From Lysinibacillus odysseyi 34hs-1 = NBRC 100172 (lineage in GTDB: Bacteria > Bacillota > Bacilli > Bacillales_A > Planococcaceae): a stretch of 64,000 bases of DNA. Both the position numbers and the translations under genes were made by a program. The notes below the pieces were generated by a model. That model searched no databases and had not been told where the DNA came from. It saw nothing but the letters and a program-made list of their open reading frames with translations. How positions within the stretch are numbered: position 1 is the first letter of the stretch; the number at the start of each line of letters is the position of its first letter. Location: positions 1 through 64,000 of the forward strand of contig NZ_BCVX01000006.1 of NCBI RefSeq assembly GCF_001591965.1, in the 5' to 3' direction. Shown here in pieces: positions 17,031 to 25,529 of the stretch.

Positions 17031-17858
17031 ATGAAAAATTTTAATAATAAAGGATATTTTTCAACAGCGGAATTTGCGGAATTGGTTGGCGTAACAAAAC
17101 ATACATTATTTCATTACGATAAAACGGGCGTTTTTTCTCCTGAAATTAGATTGGATAATGATTACAGGCTCTATTCATATACTCAAATAGATGCTTTTCT
17201 AGTAATATCTGCACTAAAAGAATTGGGGATGAGCCTTAAGGAAATCAAAAATTATTTAGATAAAAGAAATCCTCAAGATCTTATTTTGCTGTTGGAAGAA
17301 AAAGAAAAAGAAATGGAAGAAAAGATTCATAAGCTTTCGCAAATGAAAAAACATATATCAACGAAGGCGAGACTGACGAGGGAATCCCTCACAATTCAAG
17401 AAAATTATATATTTACTACAGTTGAAGAAGAACAGTGGATGCTGGTGACAAACATAATGGAAGCAGAGGATTCGAGGGATGTCGGAATTCTTATAAGCAA
17501 CCATATTGCAAATTGCAAAAATCAGGGATTATTAACCCCAAGCTCTATCGGCCACATCATTAAAATAGAAGATGTGAAAGCTGGAGACTACCTTAACTAT
17601 TCTTACTTTTTTACAAATATCAATCATGCTGAAGAAGGAAAACAAGTTCATCTTAAAGAGGCAGGCAGGTATTTGAACATAATTCATAAAAACGGTTTTT
17701 TCTCTACTAGTACAGCATATAAAAGCCTGCTTGAGTACGCGAAAGAAAATAATTTACCACTGGATTCTTATTTTTATGAAAATGTAATTTTAGACGAATT
17801 ATCAGTGAAAAGCTATGAAGACTATACTTTAAAAATCTGTATAAAAATTTTAGACTAA
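17031..17858 (+). CDS. MerR-family activator (BltR/BmrR-like)
   Basis: A 275-residue regulator. The N-terminal helix-turn-helix is YFSTAEFAELVGVTKHTLFHYDKTG (about 8-32), followed by the wing RLDNDYRLYSYTQIDAF and helix LGMSLKEIKNYL. A coiled coil lies at about 80-120 (LEEKEKEMEEKIHKL). A C-terminal effector-binding domain of about 150 residues is of the GyrI/BmrR kind. The ATG follows AAGGAGG. It is divergent from the amidinotransferase-exporter pair and most likely activates it through the 19-bp-spacer promoter. The inducing molecule is unknown. Confidence 0.9.
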   Translation: MKNFNNKGYFSTAEFAELVGVTKHTLFHYDKTGVFSPEIRLDNDYRLYSYTQIDAFLVISALKELGMSLKEIKNYLDKRNPQDLILLLEEKEKEMEEKIHKLSQMKKHISTKARLTRESLTIQENYIFTTVEEEQWMLVTNIMEAEDSRDVGILISNHIANCKNQGLLTPSSIGHIIKIEDVKAGDYLNYSYFFTNINHAEEGKQVHLKEAGRYLNIIHKNGFFSTSTAYKSLLEYAKENNLPLDSYFYENVILDELSVKSYEDYTLKICIKILD

Positions 17859-17900
17859 GTTCCCGTTCGCTATCTTCTTAAAAATTAGTTTTATAACTCT

Positions 17901-18027
17901 TTGATGGGGGTGGCGGCTCCTTGGGAATTAACACGCTCGGATAATCCAAAGGTTTCGGAGTCTATCCCCGAAACCATTTAGTTGAAGCCGTGCCCCGGGA
18001 AAACGTTTAGCCGGAATGGAAATCACC
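17901..18027 (+). repeat. Dispersed intergenic repeat, palindromic subfamily (copy B)
   Basis: Order: GGTGGCGGCTCCTTGGGAAT, hairpin arms GGTTTCGG and CCGAAACC, GTTGAAGCCGTGCCCCGGGA, then GGAATGGAAATCA. It shares this order with copies at 2300 (minus) and 23764 (plus), and its outer parts with the standard copy at 28661. Confidence 0.8.
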
Positions 18028-18070
18028 TTGTGTTCCGGTGACAAATCTATACTTTTATAATCTAAAAACA

Positions 18071-18925
18071 CTAATTCATTGTTTGATTTCCGTATATGGC
18101 TAGCAAAGAATCCAACAAAGCAACGTCCTCATACAAACGCAATAATGAATTCAATTTTTCGAGCTCTTCATCTACAGGCAGCTGCAAATGAAATAAACAA
18201 ATCGCCCTATTTGTAAATAACATGGCTACTGTTTGATAAGACATCTTCTGTTTGTAATTTTTCTCGATTTCATTCAGTTTTTTGAGTGCCAGCTCATATT
18301 CACGGTGGTGGATACAGATTGCACATAGATCCATTTGGAAATAGACTTTTAGATAGGTTAAATCCTTCTCGAAAAGCTGATAGGCATCGATTCTTTTTAG
18401 AGCTGTTGTTGTTATTTCCATAGCTGTTTCTAATGGAAACAAGGTTAATAGGCTATTTAACAAAATTAAATCATCTATGTACCAGCTATCCAGCTTTTGA
18501 AAGTCCTCCCACACTAAACCGGCCTTTTGTTTTGCTGATTCAATGTCCCCTTCTTCAGCCTCCAAGTATAAAACTTCATAGGCTATGAAAATCTTCCTTA
18601 AAGTTGAGGAAGGGTATTCTTTTAAATATGCGCTCAATCTCCTCATATGATTGTTTAATATCTCCGGAAAAGTGATTTCTAAGTTTCTAAAGTCTTTCAT
18701 GATTTCTTCAGGCTCTGTCATTTGATAATTATTATGAATGTAAAAAAACTCATTGCTAGACAGATTTAAGCGTTCAAGTAACTTCGTAAATATTTCTAAA
18801 TCCACTTGTAGCTGATCCCGTTCAATTCTTGAATATGTTCCTTGACTTATTAAGCCTGCAGTAATTTCTGCTTGCGTCATATTGCGGTTTAATCTGATTT
18901 TCTTTAATGTTTGCCCAAACCCCAT
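18071..18925 (-). CDS. Rgg/GadR/MutR-type transcriptional regulator
   Basis: A 284-residue protein with an N-terminal Cro/CI-type helix-turn-helix (LKKIRLNRNMTQAEITAGLI-SQGTYSRIE, about 7-38). A long all-helical C-terminal part with TPR-like repeats follows (for example EYELALKKLNEIEKNY). This is the Rgg/PlcR architecture, whose members often bind exported peptides. The ATG follows a GGAGGAACT ribosome-binding site. I found no convincing peptide gene next to it. The nearest neighbour, in the same direction upstream, is a short Rossmann protein. Confidence 0.85.
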   Translation of the reverse strand: MGFGQTLKKIRLNRNMTQAEITAGLISQGTYSRIERDQLQVDLEIFTKLLERLNLSSNEFFYIHNNYQMTEPEEIMKDFRNLEITFPEILNNHMRRLSAYLKEYPSSTLRKIFIAYEVLYLEAEEGDIESAKQKAGLVWEDFQKLDSWYIDDLILLNSLLTLFPLETAMEITTTALKRIDAYQLFEKDLTYLKVYFQMDLCAICIHHREYELALKKLNEIEKNYKQKMSYQTVAMLFTNRAICLFHLQLPVDEELEKLNSLLRLYEDVALLDSLLAIYGNQTMN

Positions 18926-19077
18926 AGTTCCTCCAAATATTCCAGACTACATATTTTGAAATGAATGACTCCATTTTCCATTATACTAAAATAGCAGGTC
19001 TTACATAGTAATTGTAGAGTAATACTAAAATTGTTTGATTCCAGTATAATAAACAAAAACCTTATTACATTTGCTAT

Positions 19078-19620
19078 TCATGAGGGGCGTTGTTCCCATG
19101 GTTCTATAGTTCCAACAATATAATTTGCTTCTTTTTGAGAGATAGCTTTAATTACTCCAAAAGAGATTTCTGTATTTGTTAACCATCTTGCTTGGTTATT
19201 TTCTCTAATAAAACCTAATTGCACTTGAGAATAGCTACAATTTTCAGGGACACTGATGTTCTTCTTTATTGTTTCTAAATTTGAACTACTGCCTAAAATA
19301 TGAACTAAACTCCAATTATTATGCTGTTTAGAAACCGTATTAATAATTGTGAAAAGGGCAGTAGGTGCTGTAGAATGGATCCAAGCAACAATTAAATCGA
19401 TATGTCCCAGCTTTCTTATTTGCTCTTCTATTTCCACCTTCAAATTATTCGTATCATGATAGTCTAAATATAAGGGTTTAATGTTATTGCATTGATTGAT
19501 AAGGGAGTCCATTTTCTTCTTACTTCGTCCAATTACAGTTACATAATCATATCTGCTAGCTAACCAAATTGAAGTTCCCTTTAGCATTCCACTACCGCCT
19601 ATAATGAGGGCATGGCTCAT
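19078..19620 (-). CDS. Short NAD(P)-binding Rossmann-fold protein (SDR-like)
   Basis: A 180-residue protein that begins MSHALIIGGSGMLKGTSIWL, a nucleotide-binding GGSGM-K motif. It keeps the VTVIGRSKKKMDSL segment that follows beta-strand 2 in short-chain dehydrogenases. It is shorter than a full SDR (about 250) and no Tyr-x-x-x-Lys pair is obvious, so activity as an oxidoreductase is uncertain. The start at 19620 follows AAAGGAGG; a longer frame to 19833 has no site and overlaps the next gene. It lies between the Rgg gene and paralogue B of the small membrane protein. Confidence 0.75.
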   Translation of the reverse strand: MSHALIIGGSGMLKGTSIWLASRYDYVTVIGRSKKKMDSLINQCNNIKPLYLDYHDTNNLKVEIEEQIRKLGHIDLIVAWIHSTAPTALFTIINTVSKQHNNWSLVHILGSSSNLETIKKNISVPENCSYSQVQLGFIRENNQARWLTNTEISFGVIKAISQKEANYIVGTIEPWEQRPS

Positions 19621-19760
19621 TGAATAACCTCCTTTATTTTTAACTTTACCCCCATGAAAAAAATAAAAGTATCGTTCTTTTGTATGAAAACATCCCCAAT
19701 GCAAGTTTTGTAGACTTTTTACTCTTACTGTCGTAAAGACATATGAACCCCATAAAAAAA

Positions 19761-20042
19761 TTATTTTTTGTTTTTTAATTCTAAAAGTATAGGTACTATA
19801 TTTAATAAGATAGAAACAATTGTCAGAAACCAAAACGCTTTATTCATAGGAGGTACATCCAATAAAGCCGACCAATCTTCACGCTTTATCCAATTAGATA
19901 CAAGGCTATGTTCTGCACAGAGTGTCAATGCTGTAAATGATAATCCCATTGACATCGCAAGTTGATAATCTTTTCCTGTTGTATACATAAATAGATTTAT
20001 AAAAGTTGCTGCTATTGCAATAAGGCCTAATATTAACCACAT
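19761..20042 (-). CDS. Small three-helix membrane protein (paralogue B)
   Basis: A 93-residue membrane protein clearly homologous to the one at 229-513: same three helices, same FINLFMY-TGKDY-LAM, and same LLELKNKK end. Most differences cluster in the loop between helices 2 and 3. The ATG follows AGGAGGTATCATT. DNA similarity runs beyond the stop codon (ATATGAA then CCATAA), so a segment was copied. Function unknown. Confidence 0.8.
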   Translation of the reverse strand: MWLILGLIAIAATFINLFMYTTGKDYQLAMSMGLSFTALTLCAEHSLVSNWIKREDWSALLDVPPMNKAFWFLTIVSILLNIVPILLELKNKK

Positions 20043-20272
20043 AATGATACCTCCTTATAGTTATATAAGATTAACGTTTGAATGAAACTACTAATCAAGG
20101 AAATCTTCAAGAAGGTAAATAATTTCTTTTAAGACTGTTTTATTTTAGTAAGTTACCAAATTCTCATCTGGGTACTTTATTAATATACGTCTAATGAGAC
20201 TCTTTATCGGAGTAACAACTACTTGCTGAAACTACAAAAAGATTAATATCTTTTATCGAAGCTGTCTAAAAC

Positions 20273-20326
20273 ATGAACTGCACCTTCAGTAGTTAGACAT
20301 ATCTAACTACCAAGGATGCAGTTCAC
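20273..20326. repeat. Long imperfect hairpin (terminator or miniature element)
   Basis: Arms begin TGAACTGCA and end TGCAGTTCA, with inner arms GTAGTTAGA and TCTAACTAC around a four-base loop; two small mismatches interrupt the stem. It sits 25 bases behind the DUF2975 gene. It may end that transcript, or be a relic of a small mobile element; the rest of 20043-20350 shows nothing. Confidence 0.65.
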
Positions 20327-20350
20327 ATTAAGCCCCTGTGGAATTGTTTT

Positions 20351-20815
20351 TCATGAATTAGATAACTGCAGCTGAGTTTTGTTTAGTACATTTTTTATAA
20401 AAGCCGCTCCTGCTGCCACCATAATCGTTATTATAACGATACCCAATCCAGCCACCGAAACTGCTGGCGGCAATGCATTGGTATAATACAAGACGGAGAT
20501 TCCTAATACATACAAACCGATAATGATAAATGCACAGTATTTTATATAATTTAATCCTTCGACAATGCGGGTTGAAAAAATAGATTCACGCCGGATAACT
20601 TGGATCATTGTCACCGTTTCATATATCGCATAAAAAAATGGCAGTGCTGTCGCATACATTCCCAATAAAACTGGATATTTTAAGTAGGCAACTTCAGGGT
20701 GTATAAGAGCGGTTATATGTGCCGCCCTCGGCAAAACAAATACGCACAACAGCAACACAATCGTACCAATTAAAATAAGAACTAAACTTAAAAAAACAGA
20801 AGTAATTTTCTGCAA
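20351..20815 (-). CDS. DUF2975 family membrane protein
   Basis: A 154-residue protein with four hydrophobic helices (about 5-30, 45-70, 88-108 and 118-142), matching DUF2975. In this family, VLPRAAHITA and the FSTRIVEGLNYIKYCAFIIIG stretch are typical. Family genes commonly sit beside a small Cro/CI regulator (YozG type), but none is present here. The start is TTG at 20815, after GGAGGGGGA. Function is unknown; it resides in the cytoplasmic membrane. Confidence 0.82.
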   Translation of the reverse strand: MQKITSVFLSLVLILIGTIVLLLCVFVLPRAAHITALIHPEVAYLKYPVLLGMYATALPFFYAIYETVTMIQVIRRESIFSTRIVEGLNYIKYCAFIIIGLYVLGISVLYYTNALPPAVSVAGLGIVIITIMVAAGAAFIKNVLNKTQLQLSNS

Positions 20816-20909
20816 ATGAATCCCCCTCCATTTCGGATTTACTAATATAACGGCAGAAAGTCCATAATGTTCCTAAAACATGCCACTTCACTAAAAGGAG
20901 TATAAACCT

Positions 20910-21395
20910 ATGAATAGAGAAGAAAGAAGAAAGCGTTTAGAAGAGCTGCTAAAGGAAAGAAAAATGAAGGAAAACAAATTAGAAGCCGAACGCCGCATTG
21001 CGGAGATGTTAGCGCTATTCCCCGATCAGGCGAACGTCGAAATACTGGATGATAAAGAAAGTGATCGGGTGGAAAACGAAATGACAGAAGTGTTCCCTTT
21101 TGCGTGGTACGGCAGAATTGATTGGAATCAGTGGAGTAACAAAATGATCATTGCAAACGAGGATATCGCTGACATACCGGCTATTATATCAAGCCTAAAT
21201 ATAGATAATGCTATCCCTGTCTATCTAATTGTCGGGATATACAAATACCCTTTAGCTAAAACTTCATTACCTGCAGTATTGGATAATATTGAAGAGGTAA
21301 TGAGTATGGGGGCTGACCAGTACATTTACTGTCCGTTATCAAAATATGTCATCGAGTTTTCCCACGATGATATTATTACTTTAGGGTGGCTGTAA
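20910..21395 (+). CDS. Hypothetical soluble protein with coiled N-terminus
   Basis: A 161-residue protein. The first 35 residues are highly charged and helical (RREERRKRLEELLKE type), followed by a compact alpha/beta domain with aromatic patches (FPFAWYGRIDWNQW). The ATG follows AAAGGAGT. No family recognised. Its acidic, compact shape is like immunity proteins of the SUKH or CDI groups, but nothing nearby supports this. A terminator follows at 21419-21446. Confidence 0.72.
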   Translation: MNREERRKRLEELLKERKMKENKLEAERRIAEMLALFPDQANVEILDDKESDRVENEMTEVFPFAWYGRIDWNQWSNKMIIANEDIADIPAIISSLNIDNAIPVYLIVGIYKYPLAKTSLPAVLDNIEEVMSMGADQYIYCPLSKYVIEFSHDDIITLGWL

Positions 21396-21418
21396 GTTTT
21401 TAGCAGTAAACAAAAATA

Positions 21419-21446
21419 GGAAGCCTTATTCAGAAGGCTTCCCTTA
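21419..21446. terminator. Bidirectional terminator
   Basis: Arms GGAAGCCTT (21419-21427) and AAGGCTTCC (21434-21442) with AAAAATA on one side and CTTAAA on the other, between convergent genes. Confidence 0.75.
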
Positions 21447-21504
21447 AACTACATATAAACTTTGCATTGAGTTTTAACACAGCCCAAATTTCGAAGGTTT
21501 TGTG

Positions 21505-22308
<804 letters not shown>

Positions 22309-23169
22309 TTATTCTTTGGCAAGCCCCAGCATTACACCCGCTATGATAATCAAAATAATACCGAAAATAACTCCCGTAATTTGGCGTTTCGTTTTCCTTT
22401 CGCCCAAAATAAGGATACCGCCGAGCGTTGAAATAACGATTCCCATTTGGGAAAGTGAAAAGCTGGTCGCTACCCCGACTCTTGGTTGTGAGATAAATAA
22501 AAACAGATTCCCAGCTGCCCAAATGAGACCGGGGAGAATGTTGCGAATCGCATATTTATTAAATGGTTTATGTTTAAAGGTGAATAAGACTCCTCCAATA
22601 ACCATACCAATTGCCTGTGGTAGTAAAGCAGTCCATCCGTCTACATCAAACAGGCGGATTACTACAACGTAAACTAAATAACCAGCAGTTGATATTAATA
22701 AAATAACGATTCCTTTTTTTAAGTTTCCTTGGCCTTCTTCTCCCTCCTTCTGCTCTTTGTTCGGGAGCGATGTGAGAATAATACCGATAACGATAAAAAC
22801 TAGAGCCAGTACACCGAGGATAATCGATGTTCGTGTAGACCATTCATTAAAAACGATTACCCCAAATAATGAAGTGGAAACTAACTGAAGCCCTGTTGAA
22901 ATAGGCATCGTTAAGGAAACGCCCATTAATTGAATACTTTTCAGCTGATTAATTTGTCCGACAGCCCAAAATAATCCGGAAACAATTCCTACCGCGAAAA
23001 TTAAAGGGGTCAAAGTAGGCTGTACAAAAAGATAAATACCAATGGAGAAAATTAACGCCCCAAACGTAGTTCCAAGTAATTGACTGTAAGGCCCACCACC
23101 AAGTTTTACGTTAAACAGCACGATACTTCCCCAAAAAAGTGCCGGTAAAATGGCTAATAATATATCCAT
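22309..23169 (-). CDS. glcU: Glucose uptake permease GlcU
   Basis: A 286-residue protein with ten predicted membrane helices of the GRP/drug-metabolite transporter kind. It begins MDILLAILPALFWGSIVLFN and has the duplicated five-helix layout of GlcU. It is a non-PTS glucose importer. The ATG is preceded by AGGAAGGAGC. It lies directly upstream of gdh, so glucose taken up unphosphorylated can be oxidised at once. Co-transcription is very likely; see the promoter at 23300-23328. Confidence 0.93.
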   Translation of the reverse strand: MDILLAILPALFWGSIVLFNVKLGGGPYSQLLGTTFGALIFSIGIYLFVQPTLTPLIFAVGIVSGLFWAVGQINQLKSIQLMGVSLTMPISTGLQLVSTSLFGVIVFNEWSTRTSIILGVLALVFIVIGIILTSLPNKEQKEGEEGQGNLKKGIVILLISTAGYLVYVVVIRLFDVDGWTALLPQAIGMVIGGVLFTFKHKPFNKYAIRNILPGLIWAAGNLFLFISQPRVGVATSFSLSQMGIVISTLGGILILGERKTKRQITGVIFGIILIIIAGVMLGLAKE

Positions 23170-23299
23170 ACTTCAGCTCCTTCCTATACTGAAAGAATCT
23201 TTGTAAACCATTGCTTAAATTGATACCTTTAAACCCGTGTTGTTAAACAAAATAATGACTGAGTAAAATCATTATCAGCTAGGAAAAACTATCCTTCGT

Positions 23300-23328
23300 T
23301 AGTATTGCAGGAGAAAAAATAAATATAC
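23300..23328 (-). promoter_or_regulatory. Candidate sigma-G-type promoter for glcU-gdh
   Basis: On the minus strand GTATA (23324-23328) and AATACTA (23300-23306) are 17 bases apart. They resemble forespore sigma-G sites (GNATR and CATNNTA). It lies about 130 bases upstream of glcU. The known forespore expression of this gene pair in B. subtilis supports it; the long leader is a weakness. Confidence 0.5.
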
Positions 23329-23460
23329 TTAATTTAACTAAATCGAAATCTTTATATATCGGCTAATCCGTGCCTGTAAATTAAAGCGCTAGAAGAAATA
23401 CGAACAGCTTCATTTGACACCGTTGTTCAGTATTTTCTTTTTAAATTATTCAATCATAGA

Positions 23461-23502
23461 AAAAAGACAATAACCGGTGATCTAGATGATCTCCGGTTAT
23501 TG
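23461..23502 (-). terminator. Terminator of the small gene at 23564
   Basis: Arms CAATAACCGG (23468-23477) and CCGGTTATTG (23493-23502). Read on the minus strand it is followed by TCTTTTTT. It lies 62 bases after the stop of the 41-residue gene. Confidence 0.75.
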
Positions 23503-23563
23503 CCCCATTCCCTCAAATAATTGCGATAAAACTTATGTTACACGTAGCTTCTTGTAAAATCCC

Positions 23564-23689
23564 TCATATTAAAACCCATGCTAAGATGGATAAAATAATA
23601 TATCCATACATATTGCCCTTTAAAAAAGCATGATAAAAACCTGCGCCTCCTGTGAGATAAGCAATCGCTGCCATAAACCCCCGCTTCAT
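23564..23689 (-). CDS. 41-residue membrane protein (short gene)
   Basis: A short frame from ATG at 23689 preceded by AAAGGAGAGTGTGAC, so the ribosome-binding site is strong. It encodes MKRGFMAAIAYLTGGAGFYH, then a turn, then a second hydrophobic stretch (GYIILSILAWVLI) and ends TGA. Two membrane segments with a positive start and a dedicated terminator downstream (23461-23502) make it a likely real gene. I do not recognise a family. It is oriented away from the HExxH protein gene. Confidence 0.7.
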   Translation of the reverse strand: MKRGFMAAIAYLTGGAGFYHAFLKGNMYGYIILSILAWVLI

Positions 23690-23763
23690 GTCACACTCTC
23701 CTTTCATGTTCAGTTTCATTCTAATGTTAAACGGATTTTCACTATAAATCGGTTATAACAAAC

Positions 23764-23913
23764 TAGTTTTATAATGAGTTGATTGGAGTGGCGGCTGGCG
23801 GCTCCTTGGGGATTAGCATATGCGGAAAATCCAATGGTTTCGGGGTCGATTCCCGAAATCATTTAGTTGGATCTGTGCCCCCAGGAAAGCGTCCAGCCAA
23901 AATGGAGATCAAC
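23764..23913 (+). repeat. Dispersed intergenic repeat, palindromic subfamily (copy C)
   Basis: Contains GATTGGAGTGGCGGCTGGCG with a local eight-base duplication (GGCGGCTG-GCGGCTCC), then a hairpin with arms TGGTTTCGGG and CCCGAAATCA. Next come GTTGGATCTGTGCCCCCAGG and AAAGCGTCCAGCC. Same architecture as copies A and B. Confidence 0.8.
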
Positions 23914-24016
23914 TTCAGATTGAGGATGGTGAACCTTTAAATGGTATTTATGTAAAAATGACCATAACTCTTCCATTTATAATGGTACAATAATAGCATA
24001 AAGGAGGCTGTAAATG

Positions 24017-24781
24017 ATGAAACAAATTCTGGCGTTTGAAAGTATAGAAGAATACGATTTATATAAAGAAGATATAGAAAAATTACATAGTAAATGGGAA
24101 AGCTATCAGGAATTGCTTGTAAAAGAATTTGATTTAAGGGAGTTTCCTAAGGCCATCGTATGGACAACGAGTGAAAATGCTACTTCCGTCTTTTCAAAAG
24201 TCCCGGTGCCAGCCTACACTAACAGGGATACCATTTATATGACGCCCAGTGTACAGGAATGGCGTGCTTTTCATCTTTCCCAATTAGACGGGCTGGAGAC
24301 AGCAGAACACTCACATATACAGGAAATTAAAAATTACTTTAACTCGATTACAATTGATCATGTTTTTTGTATAGCAGCCCACGAATTGACTCACCATATT
24401 GAGCTCTTTCCTGACGAATTTGAGGATGGGCGCTTCGATAGCATTTGGTTCGAGGAAGGGATGTGTGAATATATGTCCCAAAAGTTCACGCTAACTGCCG
24501 AACAATTTAAAGAAGCACGGGCAATAGATCAGAAAATGATTCAATTGTTTAAAGAGAAATATGGCCGGCATTCACTTGACGACTTTGGTACGGGGAGTTA
24601 TGGAACAGACACGCTTCCTGCCATCATGCTGAACTATTGGAGAAGCTCATCGGCTATTCAATATTTAGTAGAGGAGTGCCATGAAGGTGACATCAAAAAA
24701 GTATTTCAGTTATATGCTGAATGGGATAAATGCGGGAGAACTCAGCCTTTAACCGAGTTCTTTGGGGTCAGCCATTTTTAA
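24017..24781 (+). CDS. Putative zinc metallopeptidase-like protein (HExxH)
   Basis: A 254-residue protein with HELTHH at about residue 124-129 and WFEEGMCEYMS about 24 residues later. HExxH followed by a Glu helix (EEGxxxY) is the gluzincin pattern of M1/M4-like peptidases, where the Glu is the third zinc ligand. No signal peptide is seen, so it would act in the cytosol. The first two codons are both ATG; the second (24017) has a slightly better distance from AAAGGAGG. It is a single-gene unit with a terminator downstream. Substrate unknown. Confidence 0.75.
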   Translation: MKQILAFESIEEYDLYKEDIEKLHSKWESYQELLVKEFDLREFPKAIVWTTSENATSVFSKVPVPAYTNRDTIYMTPSVQEWRAFHLSQLDGLETAEHSHIQEIKNYFNSITIDHVFCIAAHELTHHIELFPDEFEDGRFDSIWFEEGMCEYMSQKFTLTAEQFKEARAIDQKMIQLFKEKYGRHSLDDFGTGSYGTDTLPAIMLNYWRSSSAIQYLVEECHEGDIKKVFQLYAEWDKCGRTQPLTEFFGVSHF

Positions 24782-24814
24782 ATACAGCTGTTAATAAGAT
24801 TTAAATAGATGAAC

Positions 24815-24853
24815 GAAAGCCCCAAACGCTTAATAATAGTGTTTTGGGCTTTT
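24815..24853. terminator. Bidirectional terminator
   Basis: Arms AAAGCCCCAAAC and GTTTTGGGCTTTT pair around a short loop, placed between the HExxH gene and the convergent acetyltransferase gene. Confidence 0.75.
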
Positions 24854-24883
24854 AGCAGATAGATTTTTCACACAATCTCTCTT

Positions 24884-25300
24884 CTATTCTGATGAAAACC
24901 AGACTCCGCCAGCACCGGGTGTGAATCCGGCCGTTCTATAAAAATTCGTATTCTTTTCCTCGTATGATACAGTAACAATTTTCAATCCAAACTGTTCAGC
25001 CTCTTTTAATAACGCCTTTACTAATTCGACTCCTATTCCCCGTCCCTGATAGTAAGGATGAACGATGATATCTTCCATGTACCCATGTTCCAAACCCATT
25101 CCGCAAATATACCCGAAGGCAATGAGCTTGTCCTTCTCATCCCTCACCCCGGCCCAGAAATTACAGCGTTCAAACAACGCCGGGTAATCTTTATCACGTC
25201 TCCCCCATCCGACAAGCTCCCTTAAATCCGGTACTTCATTATCGGAAATCGGCATATTGATCATAACTTTAACGTTTATATTATTCTCCCCCTCATCCAT
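24884..25300 (-). CDS. GNAT-family N-acetyltransferase
   Basis: A 138-residue GNAT protein. The acetyl-CoA binding motif A is complete: MEDIIVHPYYQGRGIGVELV (about 75-94), with the Q-x-x-G-x-G/A loop, followed by the terminal YEEKNTNFYRTAGF motif B. This places it among the small-molecule or protein acetyltransferases; the acceptor cannot be predicted. The sequence lacks any extra domain. Confidence 0.88.
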   Translation of the reverse strand: MDEGENNINVKVMINMPISDNEVPDLRELVGWGRRDKDYPALFERCNFWAGVRDEKDKLIAFGYICGMGLEHGYMEDIIVHPYYQGRGIGVELVKALLKEAEQFGLKIVTVSYEEKNTNFYRTAGFTPGAGGVWFSSE

Positions 25301-25442
25301 AGTTATTACGTTCTATATAAACAGGCTCTATTCCTTTTCTCTCCATCAATTACAATGGACCCGCCGGCAAAACGTCTTTCTTTCTAAGCTGCAAAATAAA
25401 GATTGAGAATCAAAAAACTGCATTTCGGACGATTTCTCTATT

Positions 25443-25497
25443 TTTAAGGTTTATGTAAGGTTGGGATTAAAACGGTGTAAGGTTCGGTCGTTATAAT
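25443..25497 (+). promoter_or_regulatory. Promoter with three direct repeats for the Bce-like operon
   Basis: TTTAAGGTT at 25443, TGTAAGGTT at 25454 and TGTAAGGTT at 25476 are spaced 11 and 22 bases apart, followed seven bases later by a perfect TATAAT (25492-25497). No -35 hexamer is visible. Tandem 11-base-spaced half-sites in place of a -35 are how OmpR-family response regulators bind and activate. The regulator encoded at 28889 is the natural candidate. Confidence 0.75.
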
Positions 25498-25529
25498 CAG
25501 TTTTGTAGTCATTAAAGGAGGACTTTTCG

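Noticed and set aside
18961-19008. A 15-codon ORF (MNDSIFHYTKIAGLT) next to the Rgg gene as a possible signalling peptide
   Set aside because: No ribosome-binding site, and the peptide lacks the basic hydrophobic form of exported Rgg peptides.
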